64,000 bases of DNA from Cohnella xylanilytica (GTDB lineage: Bacteria; Bacillota; Bacilli; Paenibacillales; Paenibacillaceae), in NCBI RefSeq assembly GCF_014212175.1, contig NZ_JACJVR010000012.1, forward strand, positions 29,118-93,117, in the 5' to 3' direction. The position numbers and the translations under genes are program-made. Below the pieces are notes generated by a model. It did no database searches, was not told the DNA's origin, and was given only the letters and a program-made list of their open reading frames with translations. Positions 8,118 to 17,952 of the stretch are shown here, piece after piece (the first letter of the stretch is position 1; the number at the start of each line of letters is the position of its first letter).

Positions 8118-9125
8118 TTGTCCAAGGCGACGAACATGCTGTCCATTCTATGGCTGCTGCGGTCCGGCAGACGGATGACGGCCCAGCAGCTGGCGGACGA
8201 GCTGGAGATCCATATCCGCACCGTATACCGCTGCATCGATTCGCTGTGCGCCAGCGGAGTGCCGGTCATCGCCGATTCGGGGCCGAACGGCGGCTACCGG
8301 ATTCTCGACCGGTTCGCGGAATCGCCGCTTCTATTCGACATGGAGGAGCAGCAAGCTCTCGTGCAGGCGGCGGCTTTCGCAAGGGAAGCGGGTTATCCGT
8401 ACCGCGAGGCGCTGGATAGGGCGATCGACAAGCTGAAGCGGTATACGAACGAGGAGCAGCTCGACCGGATTATGCGTCACGAGGAAGGGTTCTCGGTCAT
8501 CCATCCTCCGGTCGAAGAGCCGCAGCTGGAGCTGCTGAAGACGCTGGAAGCGGCGGTCGCCCAAGGCCGTTCCGTCGAGATGGAATACGACAAGGGAAGG
8601 GGCGGGCCGCCCAGCAAGCGTGTCTTCGATCCTTACGGCATCGTCCATTGGAAGGGCGCCTATTACGTCGTCGGCTATTGCGGCCTGCGAGGCGAGCTTC
8701 GCAGCTTCCGGACGGACCGCATCGTCCGGCTCGCGGAGACCGAGCGCCGGTTCGAGAGGCCGGAAGGCTTCTCCGCGAAGGACCATCTCATGCGCGAGCT
8801 GCTTCCGGATTCCCTCGATGCCGAGTCTCTAGCCGTCGTTCGAATCCGCTCCAGCGAGCAGGTGCTGGACATGCTCGGCCAGCATTGGCTGTTCGGCCAC
8901 GCGGTGATCGAGAGGAAGGAAGGCGAAGCCGCTTACCGGATCGGGGAGCCTTCTCTGCACACTTACGTTCCGTATTTCCTGCTTCCGTACGGCAAGGCGC
9001 TGACCATTGTCGAGCCGGACTCCCTGATCGAGAGGATAGCGGCCATCGGGGAAGAGCTGGCCCGGCATTATCGTTCCATGATTGCGCCGCAGCGGGAGAC
9101 CGATTCGAATCCAAGCAAAGGATGA
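8118..9125 (+). CDS. WYL-domain transcriptional regulator (YafY type)
   Basis: 335 residues. N-terminal HTH (about 5-60: ILWLLRSGRRMTAQQLADEL, then HIRTVYRCIDSLC), a central linker, then a WYL domain (about 140-215, with AYYVVGYCGLRGELRSFRTDRI) and a C-terminal WCX-like extension. Such proteins sense a ligand or nucleic acid and control stress genes. TTG 8118 is eight bases after GAAGGAGGG. Its own operon and the downstream DinB gene share a promoter element, making it the prime candidate regulator for both. Confidence 0.85.
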   Translation: MSKATNMLSILWLLRSGRRMTAQQLADELEIHIRTVYRCIDSLCASGVPVIADSGPNGGYRILDRFAESPLLFDMEEQQALVQAAAFAREAGYPYREALDRAIDKLKRYTNEEQLDRIMRHEEGFSVIHPPVEEPQLELLKTLEAAVAQGRSVEMEYDKGRGGPPSKRVFDPYGIVHWKGAYYVVGYCGLRGELRSFRTDRIVRLAETERRFERPEGFSAKDHLMRELLPDSLDAESLAVVRIRSSEQVLDMLGQHWLFGHAVIERKEGEAAYRIGEPSLHTYVPYFLLPYGKALTIVEPDSLIERIAAIGEELARHYRSMIAPQRETDSNPSKG

Positions 9126-9130
9126 CGACA

Positions 9131-9436
9131 ATGAGCCAATTCGCGATGTACGGCAAGTTCAAGGCCCATCCGGGCAAAGGCGGGGAGCTGGCGCAAATTC
9201 TGCTCGAAGCGGCGGAAGCGAGCAAGGCCGACGAAGGCTGCCAGTTCTATATCGTTAACGCGGCCGAGGACGACCTGGACACGATCTGGGTCACCGAGCT
9301 GTGGAGAGACGCGGAAGCGCACGCCGCCGCCCTCAAGAACGAAGGCGCGCAGGCGATGATCAAGCGAGCCATGCCGCTGATCGCTTCCGTCGAGCCGGTC
9401 AAGCTTCGCCCGCTCGGCGGCAAAGGACTCGAATGA
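9131..9436 (+). CDS. Antibiotic biosynthesis monooxygenase-fold (ABM) protein
   Basis: 101 residues of the ABM ferredoxin-like fold: FAMYGKFKAHPGKGGELAQIL at the start, GCQFYIVN in the middle and TIWVTELWRDAEAHAAAL toward the end. Members are small dimeric oxygenases or quinol/heme-related enzymes; this substrate is unknown. ATG 9131 follows AAAGGA by eight bases; an alternative ATG 9122 overlaps the WYL stop. Third gene of the WYL operon. Confidence 0.8.
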   Translation: MSQFAMYGKFKAHPGKGGELAQILLEAAEASKADEGCQFYIVNAAEDDLDTIWVTELWRDAEAHAAALKNEGAQAMIKRAMPLIASVEPVKLRPLGGKGLE

Positions 9437-9444
9437 CGCCAACG

Positions 9445-9472
9445 GCCTCCCGCGAGGGAGGCTTTGTTGCTT
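9445..9472 (+). terminator. Terminator of the WYL operon
   Basis: GCCTCCC-GCGA-GGGAGGC hairpin (9445-9462) followed by TTTGTTG. Confidence 0.75.
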
Positions 9473-9496
9473 CCTGCCGGCAGTATGCTCACCCTA

Positions 9497-9704
9497 TGTG
9501 AGCAATCCCGTTCCTCACTTTCGCTTCTTGTGCCGCTATTCCGCTTATGTGTAATCCCGTTCCTCACTTTTGTCCCTCGTGCCGTTTTTCCGCTCAAGTG
9601 AGTAATCCCGTTCCTCACTTTTGTCCCTCGTGCCGTTTTTCCGCCAATGAGAGTAATCCCGTTCCTCGCTTCCGTCCCCCGCACCGCTATTCCGTCTATG
9701 TGAC
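9497..9704. repeat. Tandem array, four 49-51-bp units
   Basis: The core AATCCCGTTCCTC recurs at 9504, 9553, 9604 and 9655. Most units carry GTGAG-N11-CTCAC-like arms and the segment GTCCCTCGTGCCG followed by TTTTTCC. Directly downstream of the WYL operon terminator and upstream of the dinB promoter. No credible ORF. Confidence 0.85.
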
Positions 9705-9801
9705 TCACCGGCTGAGGTCCTTTTTTTGCGTAAGGGGGATCAATCGGAAAATACGGCCTGCGTCCGAATGCTGGATTATTTTTTTCTCGCGGCTGCTATT
9801 C

Positions 9802-9835
9802 CTGACCGTCTCTGTCAGCAATCGTCGGTTATACT
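9802..9835 (+). promoter_or_regulatory. dinB-like promoter with CTGAC-N7-GTCAG element
   Basis: CTGACCGTCTCTGTCAG at 9802-9818, then 11 nt, then -10 TATACT at 9830-9835. Fourteen of 17 bases of the element match the one at 7431-7447, and the gap to -10 is identical. No -35 hexamer at the usual position, suggesting an activator-dependent or sigma-adapted promoter. Confidence 0.62.
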
Positions 9836-9885
9836 GATGGCAGATCGGAATTCAATCCAAGAAAAGGAATGGAGGATTCGCCAAC

Positions 9886-10383
9886 ATGCCTACCACGATC
9901 GACGAATTCGTAAAAGAGTACGAGATGGAGTCCGCCTTGACGGAAAAGGCGCTGGACGCGCTCACGGACGAATCGCTGAAGCAAGCCGTGACGGACAAGC
10001 ACCGGACGCTGCGCAACCTCGCCTGGCATCTCGTTCAGTCTTATAACTATATGACGTACCTGGGGCTGACGTACGACGAGCCGCTGGCGGCGGAAGAAGC
10101 TCCGACCTCGGCGAAGGCGATCGCCGACGAATACCGCCGGCTTAGCCGGGCGTTCCGGCGCGCCCTCGCCAGTCAATGGACGGACGAGACGCTGGACGTA
10201 GAGGTCGACGTGTTCGGGGCGACATGGCCGAACCGCGAGACTTTGCGATTCACCTTGCGTCACGAGATCCATCATCGCGGGCAGATGACGGTGCTGATGA
10301 GACAGGCGGGGCTCCGCGTGCCCGATATTATGGGCCCGACCTTGGACGATTGGCTGGACAAGGGGGAAGAGCCTCGCGTCTGA
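9886..10383 (+). CDS. DinB-family protein
   Basis: 165-residue four-helix-bundle DinB/YfiT-type protein. The putative metal triad is His48 (LAWHLVQS), His126 and His130 (HEIHHRGQM). DinB relatives are DNA-damage induced or thiol transferases; this substrate is unknown. TGGAGGA precedes ATG 9886. The promoter shares its regulatory element with the WYL operon about 2.4 kb upstream. Confidence 0.85.
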   Translation: MPTTIDEFVKEYEMESALTEKALDALTDESLKQAVTDKHRTLRNLAWHLVQSYNYMTYLGLTYDEPLAAEEAPTSAKAIADEYRRLSRAFRRALASQWTDETLDVEVDVFGATWPNRETLRFTLRHEIHHRGQMTVLMRQAGLRVPDIMGPTLDDWLDKGEEPRV

Positions 10384-10397
10384 GCGAGGCAGCAAGG

Positions 10398-10452
10398 TAT
10401 AAGAAAAAGACCGCAACGGAGGTCTCGAGGCTATCGAGACTTCCGTGCGGTC
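10398..10452 (-). terminator. Terminator for the minus-strand dehydrogenase operon
   Basis: A long hairpin at 10409-10452 (GACCGCA...TGCGGTC arms of about 20 bp with one mismatch, loop GGCTA) is followed, read on the minus strand, by TCTTTTTCTT (10399-10408). It also lies just beyond the DinB stop at 10383. Confidence 0.7.
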
Positions 10453-10458
10453 ACTGGG

Positions 10459-10577
10459 CCGAACAAGCCGGATTTTTCCGCTTGTTCGGCCTATTCGCGC
10501 GGCCAAGGGTCCGAACAAGCCGGATTATTCCGCTTGATCCGGCTTCTATGCGCGGTCAACCCGCCGAACGAGCCGGT
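10459..10577. repeat. Palindromic repeat, three units at ~52 bp
   Basis: CCGAACAAGC-N11-GCTTGTTCGG at 10459-10489 is a perfect 10-bp inverted repeat. A second unit starts at 10511 (slightly decayed right arm) and a truncated third at 10564, 52-53 bp apart. Located between convergent genes. Confidence 0.8.
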
Positions 10578-10590
10578 TACCTATCGGACC

Positions 10591-11472
10591 TCAAATCCGC
10601 CGTCCGATCCATTCCTCGTACACGCGGGCGAGGGCCGCGAGATCCTCTTCGCCGTAGCCCTTCGCCTGGCCTGCCTGGAACAGGCTCTTGGCCGCTTCGA
10701 GCATCGGCGTCGGCACGCCGAGGCCGTCCGACAGCACGGAGCCCAGCTTCAGGTCCTTCAGCATGAGCGCCAGCGAGAACTGCACGCTGTAATCGCCCGC
10801 CAGAATCTTCGATCCCTTCAGGTCCGCTTGCTTGCTGGCCGCTCCGCCGCCCTGGACGACGCGCAGGAACGACGGCATGTCGAGCCCGCCTTTGGCGGCG
10901 ATCGCCATGCCTTCGATGAGGGCGGCCGCGTTGATGCCGACGATCGCGTTGTGCCCGAGCTTCGCGGTCGCGCCGCTGCCGTTCTCGCCCATGTGGACGA
11001 TCTCCCGGCCCATGGCGAGGAAGACGTCACGGTTCGCCTCGACCGTCTCCTTGGAACCGCCGACCATGAAGAGCAGGGTGCCTGCGATGGCGCCGTCCTT
11101 GCTGCCGGTGACGGGGGCGTCGAGGAAGGAGCCGCCGCGCGCCGCGACGTCGGCGGCAAGCCGCTTGGCGAGGGCGGGCGAGATCGTGCTGCTGTCGATG
11201 ATCGTCCTGCCCGGCTTCAAGCCGGCGAGGATGCCTTGCTCGTTGTAGTACACTTCTTCGACGGCGCTGTCGTTGCTGATGATCGTCACGACGACGTCCG
11301 CTTGCGCCGCGGCTTCGAGCGGCGAGGACGCGGCGGAGGCGCCGAGCTTCAGAAGCTCGGCGGCCTTGCCGGGAGTCCGGTTGTAGACGGCGACGGCGAA
11401 GCCCTTGCGAAGCAGGTTGGCGGCCATGGGCGAGCCCATCGTGCCGAGTCCGATGAATCCGATCGTTGTCAT
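10591..11472 (-). CDS. NAD(P)-dependent beta-hydroxyacid dehydrogenase
   Basis: 293 residues of the 3-hydroxyisobutyrate dehydrogenase / 2-hydroxy-3-oxopropionate reductase family. Rossmann motif GFIGLGTMG at 4-12, substrate motif DAPVTGSKDGA, and the catalytic-Lys segment AKLGHN. Oxidises or reduces a small beta-hydroxyacid; exact substrate not determinable. AAGGAGAG precedes ATG 11472. It follows the ArsR-like regulator by 20 nt, so it belongs to that operon, an unusual partner for a regulator gene. Confidence 0.83.
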   Translation of the reverse strand: MTTIGFIGLGTMGSPMAANLLRKGFAVAVYNRTPGKAAELLKLGASAASSPLEAAAQADVVVTIISNDSAVEEVYYNEQGILAGLKPGRTIIDSSTISPALAKRLAADVAARGGSFLDAPVTGSKDGAIAGTLLFMVGGSKETVEANRDVFLAMGREIVHMGENGSGATAKLGHNAIVGINAAALIEGMAIAAKGGLDMPSFLRVVQGGGAASKQADLKGSKILAGDYSVQFSLALMLKDLKLGSVLSDGLGVPTPMLEAAKSLFQAGQAKGYGEEDLAALARVYEEWIGRRI

Positions 11473-11492
11473 AGCAGGTTCTCTCCTTCGAT

Positions 11493-12398
11493 CTAACTAT
11501 CCATGTACAGGACCCTGACCAGAAGGTCGTGGTCGTAGTTGCCGAAGTGGCGGCCGAACAGGGTCAGCCCCTTCTTATGCTTCTCTCCGACGGCGATCTT
11601 GAACAAAATCTCGCTCTTGTAATCCAGCTTGAGCTCGGGAAGCGTCAGGTCGCCGATTCTCCACCCGTCGATGAAGCTGCCCTCGTCGTTGATTCTTACG
11701 ATCTTGAGCAGTCCGTACTGGTTGCAGTTCTTCGGCCACCAGTCGGGATTGTACCTTCCCCGCACATCCCCGAAATCTCCGGGACTCGTCCACGTGCCCA
11801 GCTCCATGTCGTTCAGGAAGAAGCGGATGTCGGAAGGCCAGTTCTCCGAAGTGCCCGGCGCCTCCGAGCCGATCTCCATCATCAGCTGAATCTCCTTGAA
11901 CGTCTGGCCCGAAGACAGATAGTTCGGTATCCGGTATTCCAGGAAGCCTTCCGTCAGCCAGACGATCCCGGCGTCCACGCGCTGGGGATCGGCGAAGTAG
12001 CGCGGGTCGTCGAAGGCGCCGATCAGGTTGTCCTTGGTCGCGAGGCCGCACGTCGGCATCGCCGAATAATTGCTGTAGTGGCCGACCCTAAGCTCGGTCT
12101 CGTAGAAGTTGTCCTCTTCTTCTCCCCGAAGCTCGACGAGCAGCTTGTCCTCGTTCAGGTGGCACATCTTCTGCAGACCGTGCTTGCCGACGTTGGTCAC
12201 GATGTGGATCAGCCCGCTCTCCTCGAGCTTCTTGATGTGCATCGTGATGGCTCCGTTCGTCAGGTTCAGCTTCTGCGCCAGGTCGTTGAGGTTCAGGTTG
12301 TGGTGCTTCACGAGCAGCTCGAGAATCTGAACGCGAATCTCGGAGCTGAGCGCTTTAAAAATAGGCAGACCCGATTTGAGTTCCTTGATATGAATCAT
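11493..12398 (-). CDS. ArsR-like transcriptional regulator, paralogue of the 2514-3449 protein
   Basis: 301 residues, clearly paralogous to the 2514-3449 protein along its whole length (MIHIKELKSGLPIFKALSSE at the start, CGLATKDNLIGAFDDPRYF in the middle). ArsR-type winged helix at about 5-75 plus the same large C-terminal domain. I use ATG 12398 by alignment with the paralogue; ATG 12443 is possible but sits on a TATAATGG sequence that looks like a -10 box. Divergent from the arabinofuranosidase locus, so probably its sugar-responsive regulator. Confidence 0.8.
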   Translation of the reverse strand: MIHIKELKSGLPIFKALSSEIRVQILELLVKHHNLNLNDLAQKLNLTNGAITMHIKKLEESGLIHIVTNVGKHGLQKMCHLNEDKLLVELRGEEEDNFYETELRVGHYSNYSAMPTCGLATKDNLIGAFDDPRYFADPQRVDAGIVWLTEGFLEYRIPNYLSSGQTFKEIQLMMEIGSEAPGTSENWPSDIRFFLNDMELGTWTSPGDFGDVRGRYNPDWWPKNCNQYGLLKIVRINDEGSFIDGWRIGDLTLPELKLDYKSEILFKIAVGEKHKKGLTLFGRHFGNYDHDLLVRVLYMDS

Positions 12399-12662
12399 AG
12401 GGGGATAAGCCCTTTCCGCCTTGGATTTGACGATTTCCTCCATTATAAAGGACTTGCGGAGACAAGGAAAGCTTTCGTTTGAAATAAATCAAAATAAAAG
12501 ACGGCTTCCGCCCGCTTTTCACCCAAAAACGGGCATGAAAGGCTCTTTGCTTTACCTTTTTCGCCGAATTCTCTGCTTAAATTTAATTCGAACTAAAGAA
12601 AAACAAAGGGATTCTCGCCGGAAAACGGAAGAATCCAGCTCTTCCAGGACCGAAAAAGAAAT

Positions 12663-14331
<1,669 letters not shown>

Positions 14332-14361
14332 ATTTTAAATAGACTTAAATAAAATTTTGTT

Positions 14362-14449
14362 TGTAAGCGCGACCAAATGGTATTGACAAACAAAAATGCC
14401 AACAATAATATAAAAACATAAAATGTTTTAATAAAATCTAAAACATTTT
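14362..14449 (+). promoter_or_regulatory. Promoter of second importer with cre and perfect inverted repeat
   Basis: cre-like TGTAAGCGCGACCA (14362-14375, 13 of 14 positions), TTGACA at 14383-14388, 17 nt, TAATAT at 14406-14411, then a perfect inverted repeat AAAATGTTTTA-N8-TAAAACATTTT at 14420-14449 covering the expected start region. The repeat is the best candidate operator for the ArsR-like protein. Confidence 0.7.
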
Positions 14450-14581
14450 AAGAAGGGCGCCGAACGCAAGCCAAGCATCCGGATCAGTCAGAAGGCAAGG
14501 CGGCTTCAAGCGGGAGATAGGCTCTCCCGTTCCGCCCCGGCTCGCGGCCGGGAGCCTGTTATCGACATGGGAGGCGTTAGC

Positions 14582-16027
14582 GTGGGGTCTAACGGCAAAT
14601 GGTTCAAAGCGGCATCGGCATCCGTACTGGCGGCGGCCGTCTTGGCGGGCTGCAGCTCCAACTCGAACGAAGGAGGCAGCGGCGGCGATTCGGCGTCGTC
14701 CTCGGATAAGCCGGCGTCGGCGTCGACGTCGACGGAAGCGTCCGCGTCTCCGTCGGGGGGCGTCGTCACCCTGAAGTACGTGGACTGGGCGACCGACGAA
14801 GAGAGAAAGTCGCAGCAGAAGAGCTTCGACGCGTTCATGGAGAAGCACAAGAACATCAAGATCGATTACCAGAGCGTCGCCTACGACGAATTCGGGGCGA
14901 AGCTGACGGCGATGGCGGCGTCCAAGACGCTGCCGGACATCAGCGCGATGCTGGAGCCGCAGGCGCTCAGGTGGGCGGAGTCGGGCATTCTGATGGACCT
15001 GAGCAAGTATTACGACGACGGGACGATCTCTCCGAAGATGGAGAGCAACAAGTTCGTCTCGCCCGACGGCAAGCTGCTCGGCTACAGCGTCGCCAACGAG
15101 ATCATCGTCCTTCATTACAACAAGCAGCTGTTCGACGACGCGGGCATCCCGTATCCGCCGGCCGAGACGGAGAAGGCGTGGACGTGGGACCAGTTCCTCG
15201 AGGTCGCCCGCAAGCTCACGCTCGACAAGAACGGCAAGCATCCGAACGAGCCGGGCTTCGACAAGAACAACATCGTGCAGTACGGCGTCGACATCAACCA
15301 TTCGGCCGACTTCCTGTGGACGCCGTTCGCGATCAGCAACGGCGGCGGCGAAGTGAGCCAGGACGGCAAGGAGCTGCTCATTCACAAGCCGGAGACGGCC
15401 GAAGCGGTGCAGAAGGTCGCGGACCTGGCGCTCAAGGAATTCGTCTCCCCGACGCCGGCGCAGGCGCAAGGGCTGCCGGGCGACGTCGGGCAGAAGCTCG
15501 CTTCGAAGAAGGTCGCGATGGCGACGTCCGGCCAGTGGGAGCTCGTCAACATCGGGCCGCAGGTGGAGAAGGGCCTCCGGAACGGCGTCGGCGTCCTGCC
15601 GATCTTCAAGAAGCCGGCGACGACGAATACGGGGCTGCCGCTCGTCATCTACAACACGACGAAGCACCCGGACGAAGCGATCGAGCTGTACAAGTGGCTG
15701 ATGGATCCGAACCAGAACCAGGCGAACTTCGACAGCGGCGTCTGGATGCCGACCGAGCTGAGCTGGTACACGGACCCCGCGCTGATCGAGAAGTGGACGG
15801 CGTCGAAGGTTCATCCGCCCGAGTACAAGACGGCCGTCGTCGACTACGCGCTCAAGGCGACGTATCCGACGCCGTGGTTCTTCCTCCCGACGTACAGCCG
15901 GCTCGGCGAAGTGCTGAACCCGGCGATGGACCAGGTGTGGCTCGGGGAGAAGACGGCGGAGCAAGTGTTCCAGGAGATCTACCCGAAGATGAAGGAGATC
16001 TTCGACAGCGGCAAAGCGAACCCGTAA
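14582..16027 (+). CDS. Arabinoside ABC transporter substrate-binding lipoprotein
   Basis: 481 residues. Lipobox VLAGC (Cys24), Ser/Thr-rich linker, then a family-1 solute-binding domain (TLKYVDWATDEERKSQQKSF). GTG 14582 is seven bases after GGGAGG, better placed than ATG 14567, which begins before that site. Adjacent to abfA and two permease genes, comparable in role to AraN of the Bacillus arabino-oligosaccharide importer; I leave the symbol empty because identity is inferred from context. Confidence 0.87.
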   Translation: MGSNGKWFKAASASVLAAAVLAGCSSNSNEGGSGGDSASSSDKPASASTSTEASASPSGGVVTLKYVDWATDEERKSQQKSFDAFMEKHKNIKIDYQSVAYDEFGAKLTAMAASKTLPDISAMLEPQALRWAESGILMDLSKYYDDGTISPKMESNKFVSPDGKLLGYSVANEIIVLHYNKQLFDDAGIPYPPAETEKAWTWDQFLEVARKLTLDKNGKHPNEPGFDKNNIVQYGVDINHSADFLWTPFAISNGGGEVSQDGKELLIHKPETAEAVQKVADLALKEFVSPTPAQAQGLPGDVGQKLASKKVAMATSGQWELVNIGPQVEKGLRNGVGVLPIFKKPATTNTGLPLVIYNTTKHPDEAIELYKWLMDPNQNQANFDSGVWMPTELSWYTDPALIEKWTASKVHPPEYKTAVVDYALKATYPTPWFFLPTYSRLGEVLNPAMDQVWLGEKTAEQVFQEIYPKMKEIFDSGKANP

Positions 16028-16042
16028 GCGCGTAAGCGAAAG

Positions 16043-16080
16043 GCGCACGGAGGCCGGGTCATCCCGCGGCTTCCGTGCGC
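16043..16080 (+). other. Stem-loop between binding-protein and permease genes
   Basis: GCGCACGGA at 16043-16051 pairs with TCCGTGCGC at 16072-16080, with further pairing inside (GGCCGGG/CCCGCGGC region) and no T-run. Likely stabilises the binding-protein mRNA, as proposed for 5182-5216. Confidence 0.6.
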
Positions 16081-16104
16081 TCCTACCCCGAGGAGGCACG
16101 TTGC

Positions 16105-17031
16105 ATGACCACTCTCAAGAAGCCCGCAAGCTACCGAAGCTATAACCGGCGCCGGATCTGGGCGGGCTACGGCTTCATCTCGCCCGCCATTCTGGGCATT
16201 CTTCTTTTCACGATGGCCCCGCTTCTCTACAGCCTCTACTTAAGCTTCACGAACTGGACCGTCCTCGCCCCGAAGAAGTGGATCGGCCTCGCGAATTACC
16301 GGAAGATCTTCATGGAGGATTACTTCTTCGTCAAGTCGCTGAAGGCGACCGCTTATTATTCGATCGGCAGCGTCGTCGCCATCATCGTCGTCTGCTTCTT
16401 CATCGCGCTGCTGCTCAACTCGGCGGGACGGGCGAAGGCGTTCTTCCGCGCCGCCTTCTACTTGCCGACGGTCGTGCCGGTGCTGGCCGGAGCCATCGTC
16501 TGGGTGTGGATGTTCAACGTCGACTTCGGGATCGTCAACTACGTCCTCGGCCTGTTCGGCATCGACAAGCAGCCGTGGGTCGGCGCGCCGGACTCCGTCA
16601 TTCCCTCGCTTATCTTCATCGCCGTATGGGGAGCGGGCAACGTCATCGTCATCTTCATGGCCGGGATGCAGGACGTGCCGAAGCAGCTGCTCGAAGCGGT
16701 GGAGATCGACGGCGGGGGCTGGTGGAGGAAGCTGAGATCGGTCACGATTCCGCTGATGTCTCCCGTTATTTTCTACAATATCATCCTGGCGTTCATCAAC
16801 TCGCTGACGGCGTTCACCCAGACGTACGTGCTCGGACGCAACGGCGGGGGCCCGAACGATTCCGCGCTGTTCTACGCCTTCCTCATCTACCGGGAAGCGT
16901 TCAAGAACCAGAACATGGGCTACGCCTGCGCGCTCGCGATGGTGCTGTTCGTCATCGTCGGCGTCTTCACGTACCTTCTGTTCCGCCTGTCGGCTTCCTG
17001 GGTGCACTATGAAGGGGGGAGAAAAGGATGA
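16105..17031 (+). CDS. Sugar ABC transporter permease, MalF/AraP-like
   Basis: 308 residues with six membrane helices. The EAA loop is at about residue 205 (LLEAVEIDGGGWWRKLRSVT). GAGGAGG precedes ATG 16105. Its stop overlaps the start of the next permease by ATGA. Expected to import arabino-oligosaccharides with the neighbouring binding protein and a shared ATPase encoded elsewhere. Confidence 0.88.
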   Translation: MTTLKKPASYRSYNRRRIWAGYGFISPAILGILLFTMAPLLYSLYLSFTNWTVLAPKKWIGLANYRKIFMEDYFFVKSLKATAYYSIGSVVAIIVVCFFIALLLNSAGRAKAFFRAAFYLPTVVPVLAGAIVWVWMFNVDFGIVNYVLGLFGIDKQPWVGAPDSVIPSLIFIAVWGAGNVIVIFMAGMQDVPKQLLEAVEIDGGGWWRKLRSVTIPLMSPVIFYNIILAFINSLTAFTQTYVLGRNGGGPNDSALFYAFLIYREAFKNQNMGYACALAMVLFVIVGVFTYLLFRLSASWVHYEGGRKG

Positions 17032-17858
17032 ATTACCGCGTGCGGGGACGGATCGCCGTCTACTCTCTCCTGGTTCTGTTCGCGTTCCTCTTTCTTTTCC
17101 CGATCTATTGGATTCTCCGCTCGTCCCTGCTCGACTTCGGCGAGATCATGAGCTACCCGCCCATCCTGTTCCCAAGCGCGCTGCGGGTCGAGAATTACGA
17201 CGAAGTGCTGAACCGCGTCGACTTCCTCCAGTACATTCTCAATACGTTCATCATCATCGTCCCGGTTCTCGTCGGCGTAGGGCTCACGAGCAGCCTGGCC
17301 GCCTTCGGCTTCGCGCGGATCGAGTTCCCGCTCAAGGACTTCTGGTTCTCGCTCGTCATCATGACGATTCTGCTGCCGAGCATCGTGACGCTGGTGCCGA
17401 CGTACATGGGATGGACGGAGCTCCATCTGACGAACAGCTACTTGCCGCTCATCCTGCCCGCCTTCTTCGGGGGCGGCGCGTTCAACATCTTCCTGCTGCG
17501 CCAGTTCCTGCTCACCATCCCCCGCGACCTCGACGAATCGGCGGTCATGGACGGGGCCGGCTTCTTCACGATCTACTCCCGCGTCATCATGCCGCTCGTC
17601 CGCCCGGCGCTCGTCGCCGTCCTGCTGTTCACGTTCGTCGGGGTATGGAACGACTTCCTCGGCCAGCTCGTGTACTTGAACGACCAGGACAAATACACGG
17701 TCGCGCTCGGGCTGTCCACGCTGCGCAGCAACCTGACGTCGCCGATGCACCTGATCATGGCCGGCACGATGATCATGGTCGTCCCCGCCGTCGTCGTCTT
17801 CCTGATCGGGCAGCGCTACTTCACCGAAGGGATCGCCACGACCGGAATCAAAGGATGA
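17028..17858 (+). CDS. Sugar ABC transporter permease, MalG/AraQ-like
   Basis: 276 residues with six membrane helices and the EAA loop (LDESAVMDGAGFFTIYSRVI). It starts in an ATGA overlap with the previous permease and ends in TGIKG, typical of MalG-type subunits. Partner of the 16105 permease. Confidence 0.88.
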   Translation: MNYRVRGRIAVYSLLVLFAFLFLFPIYWILRSSLLDFGEIMSYPPILFPSALRVENYDEVLNRVDFLQYILNTFIIIVPVLVGVGLTSSLAAFGFARIEFPLKDFWFSLVIMTILLPSIVTLVPTYMGWTELHLTNSYLPLILPAFFGGGAFNIFLLRQFLLTIPRDLDESAVMDGAGFFTIYSRVIMPLVRPALVAVLLFTFVGVWNDFLGQLVYLNDQDKYTVALGLSTLRSNLTSPMHLIMAGTMIMVVPAVVVFLIGQRYFTEGIATTGIKG

Positions 17859-17952
17859 GGGGGACGCGGGGAAGGAGGTGAGGCCGGCGGCCGAAGGCGA
17901 ATCGGCCCTTCGCTTACGCTTGTGCCTATCCAATCGGTCAAAGGAGGCAGTC

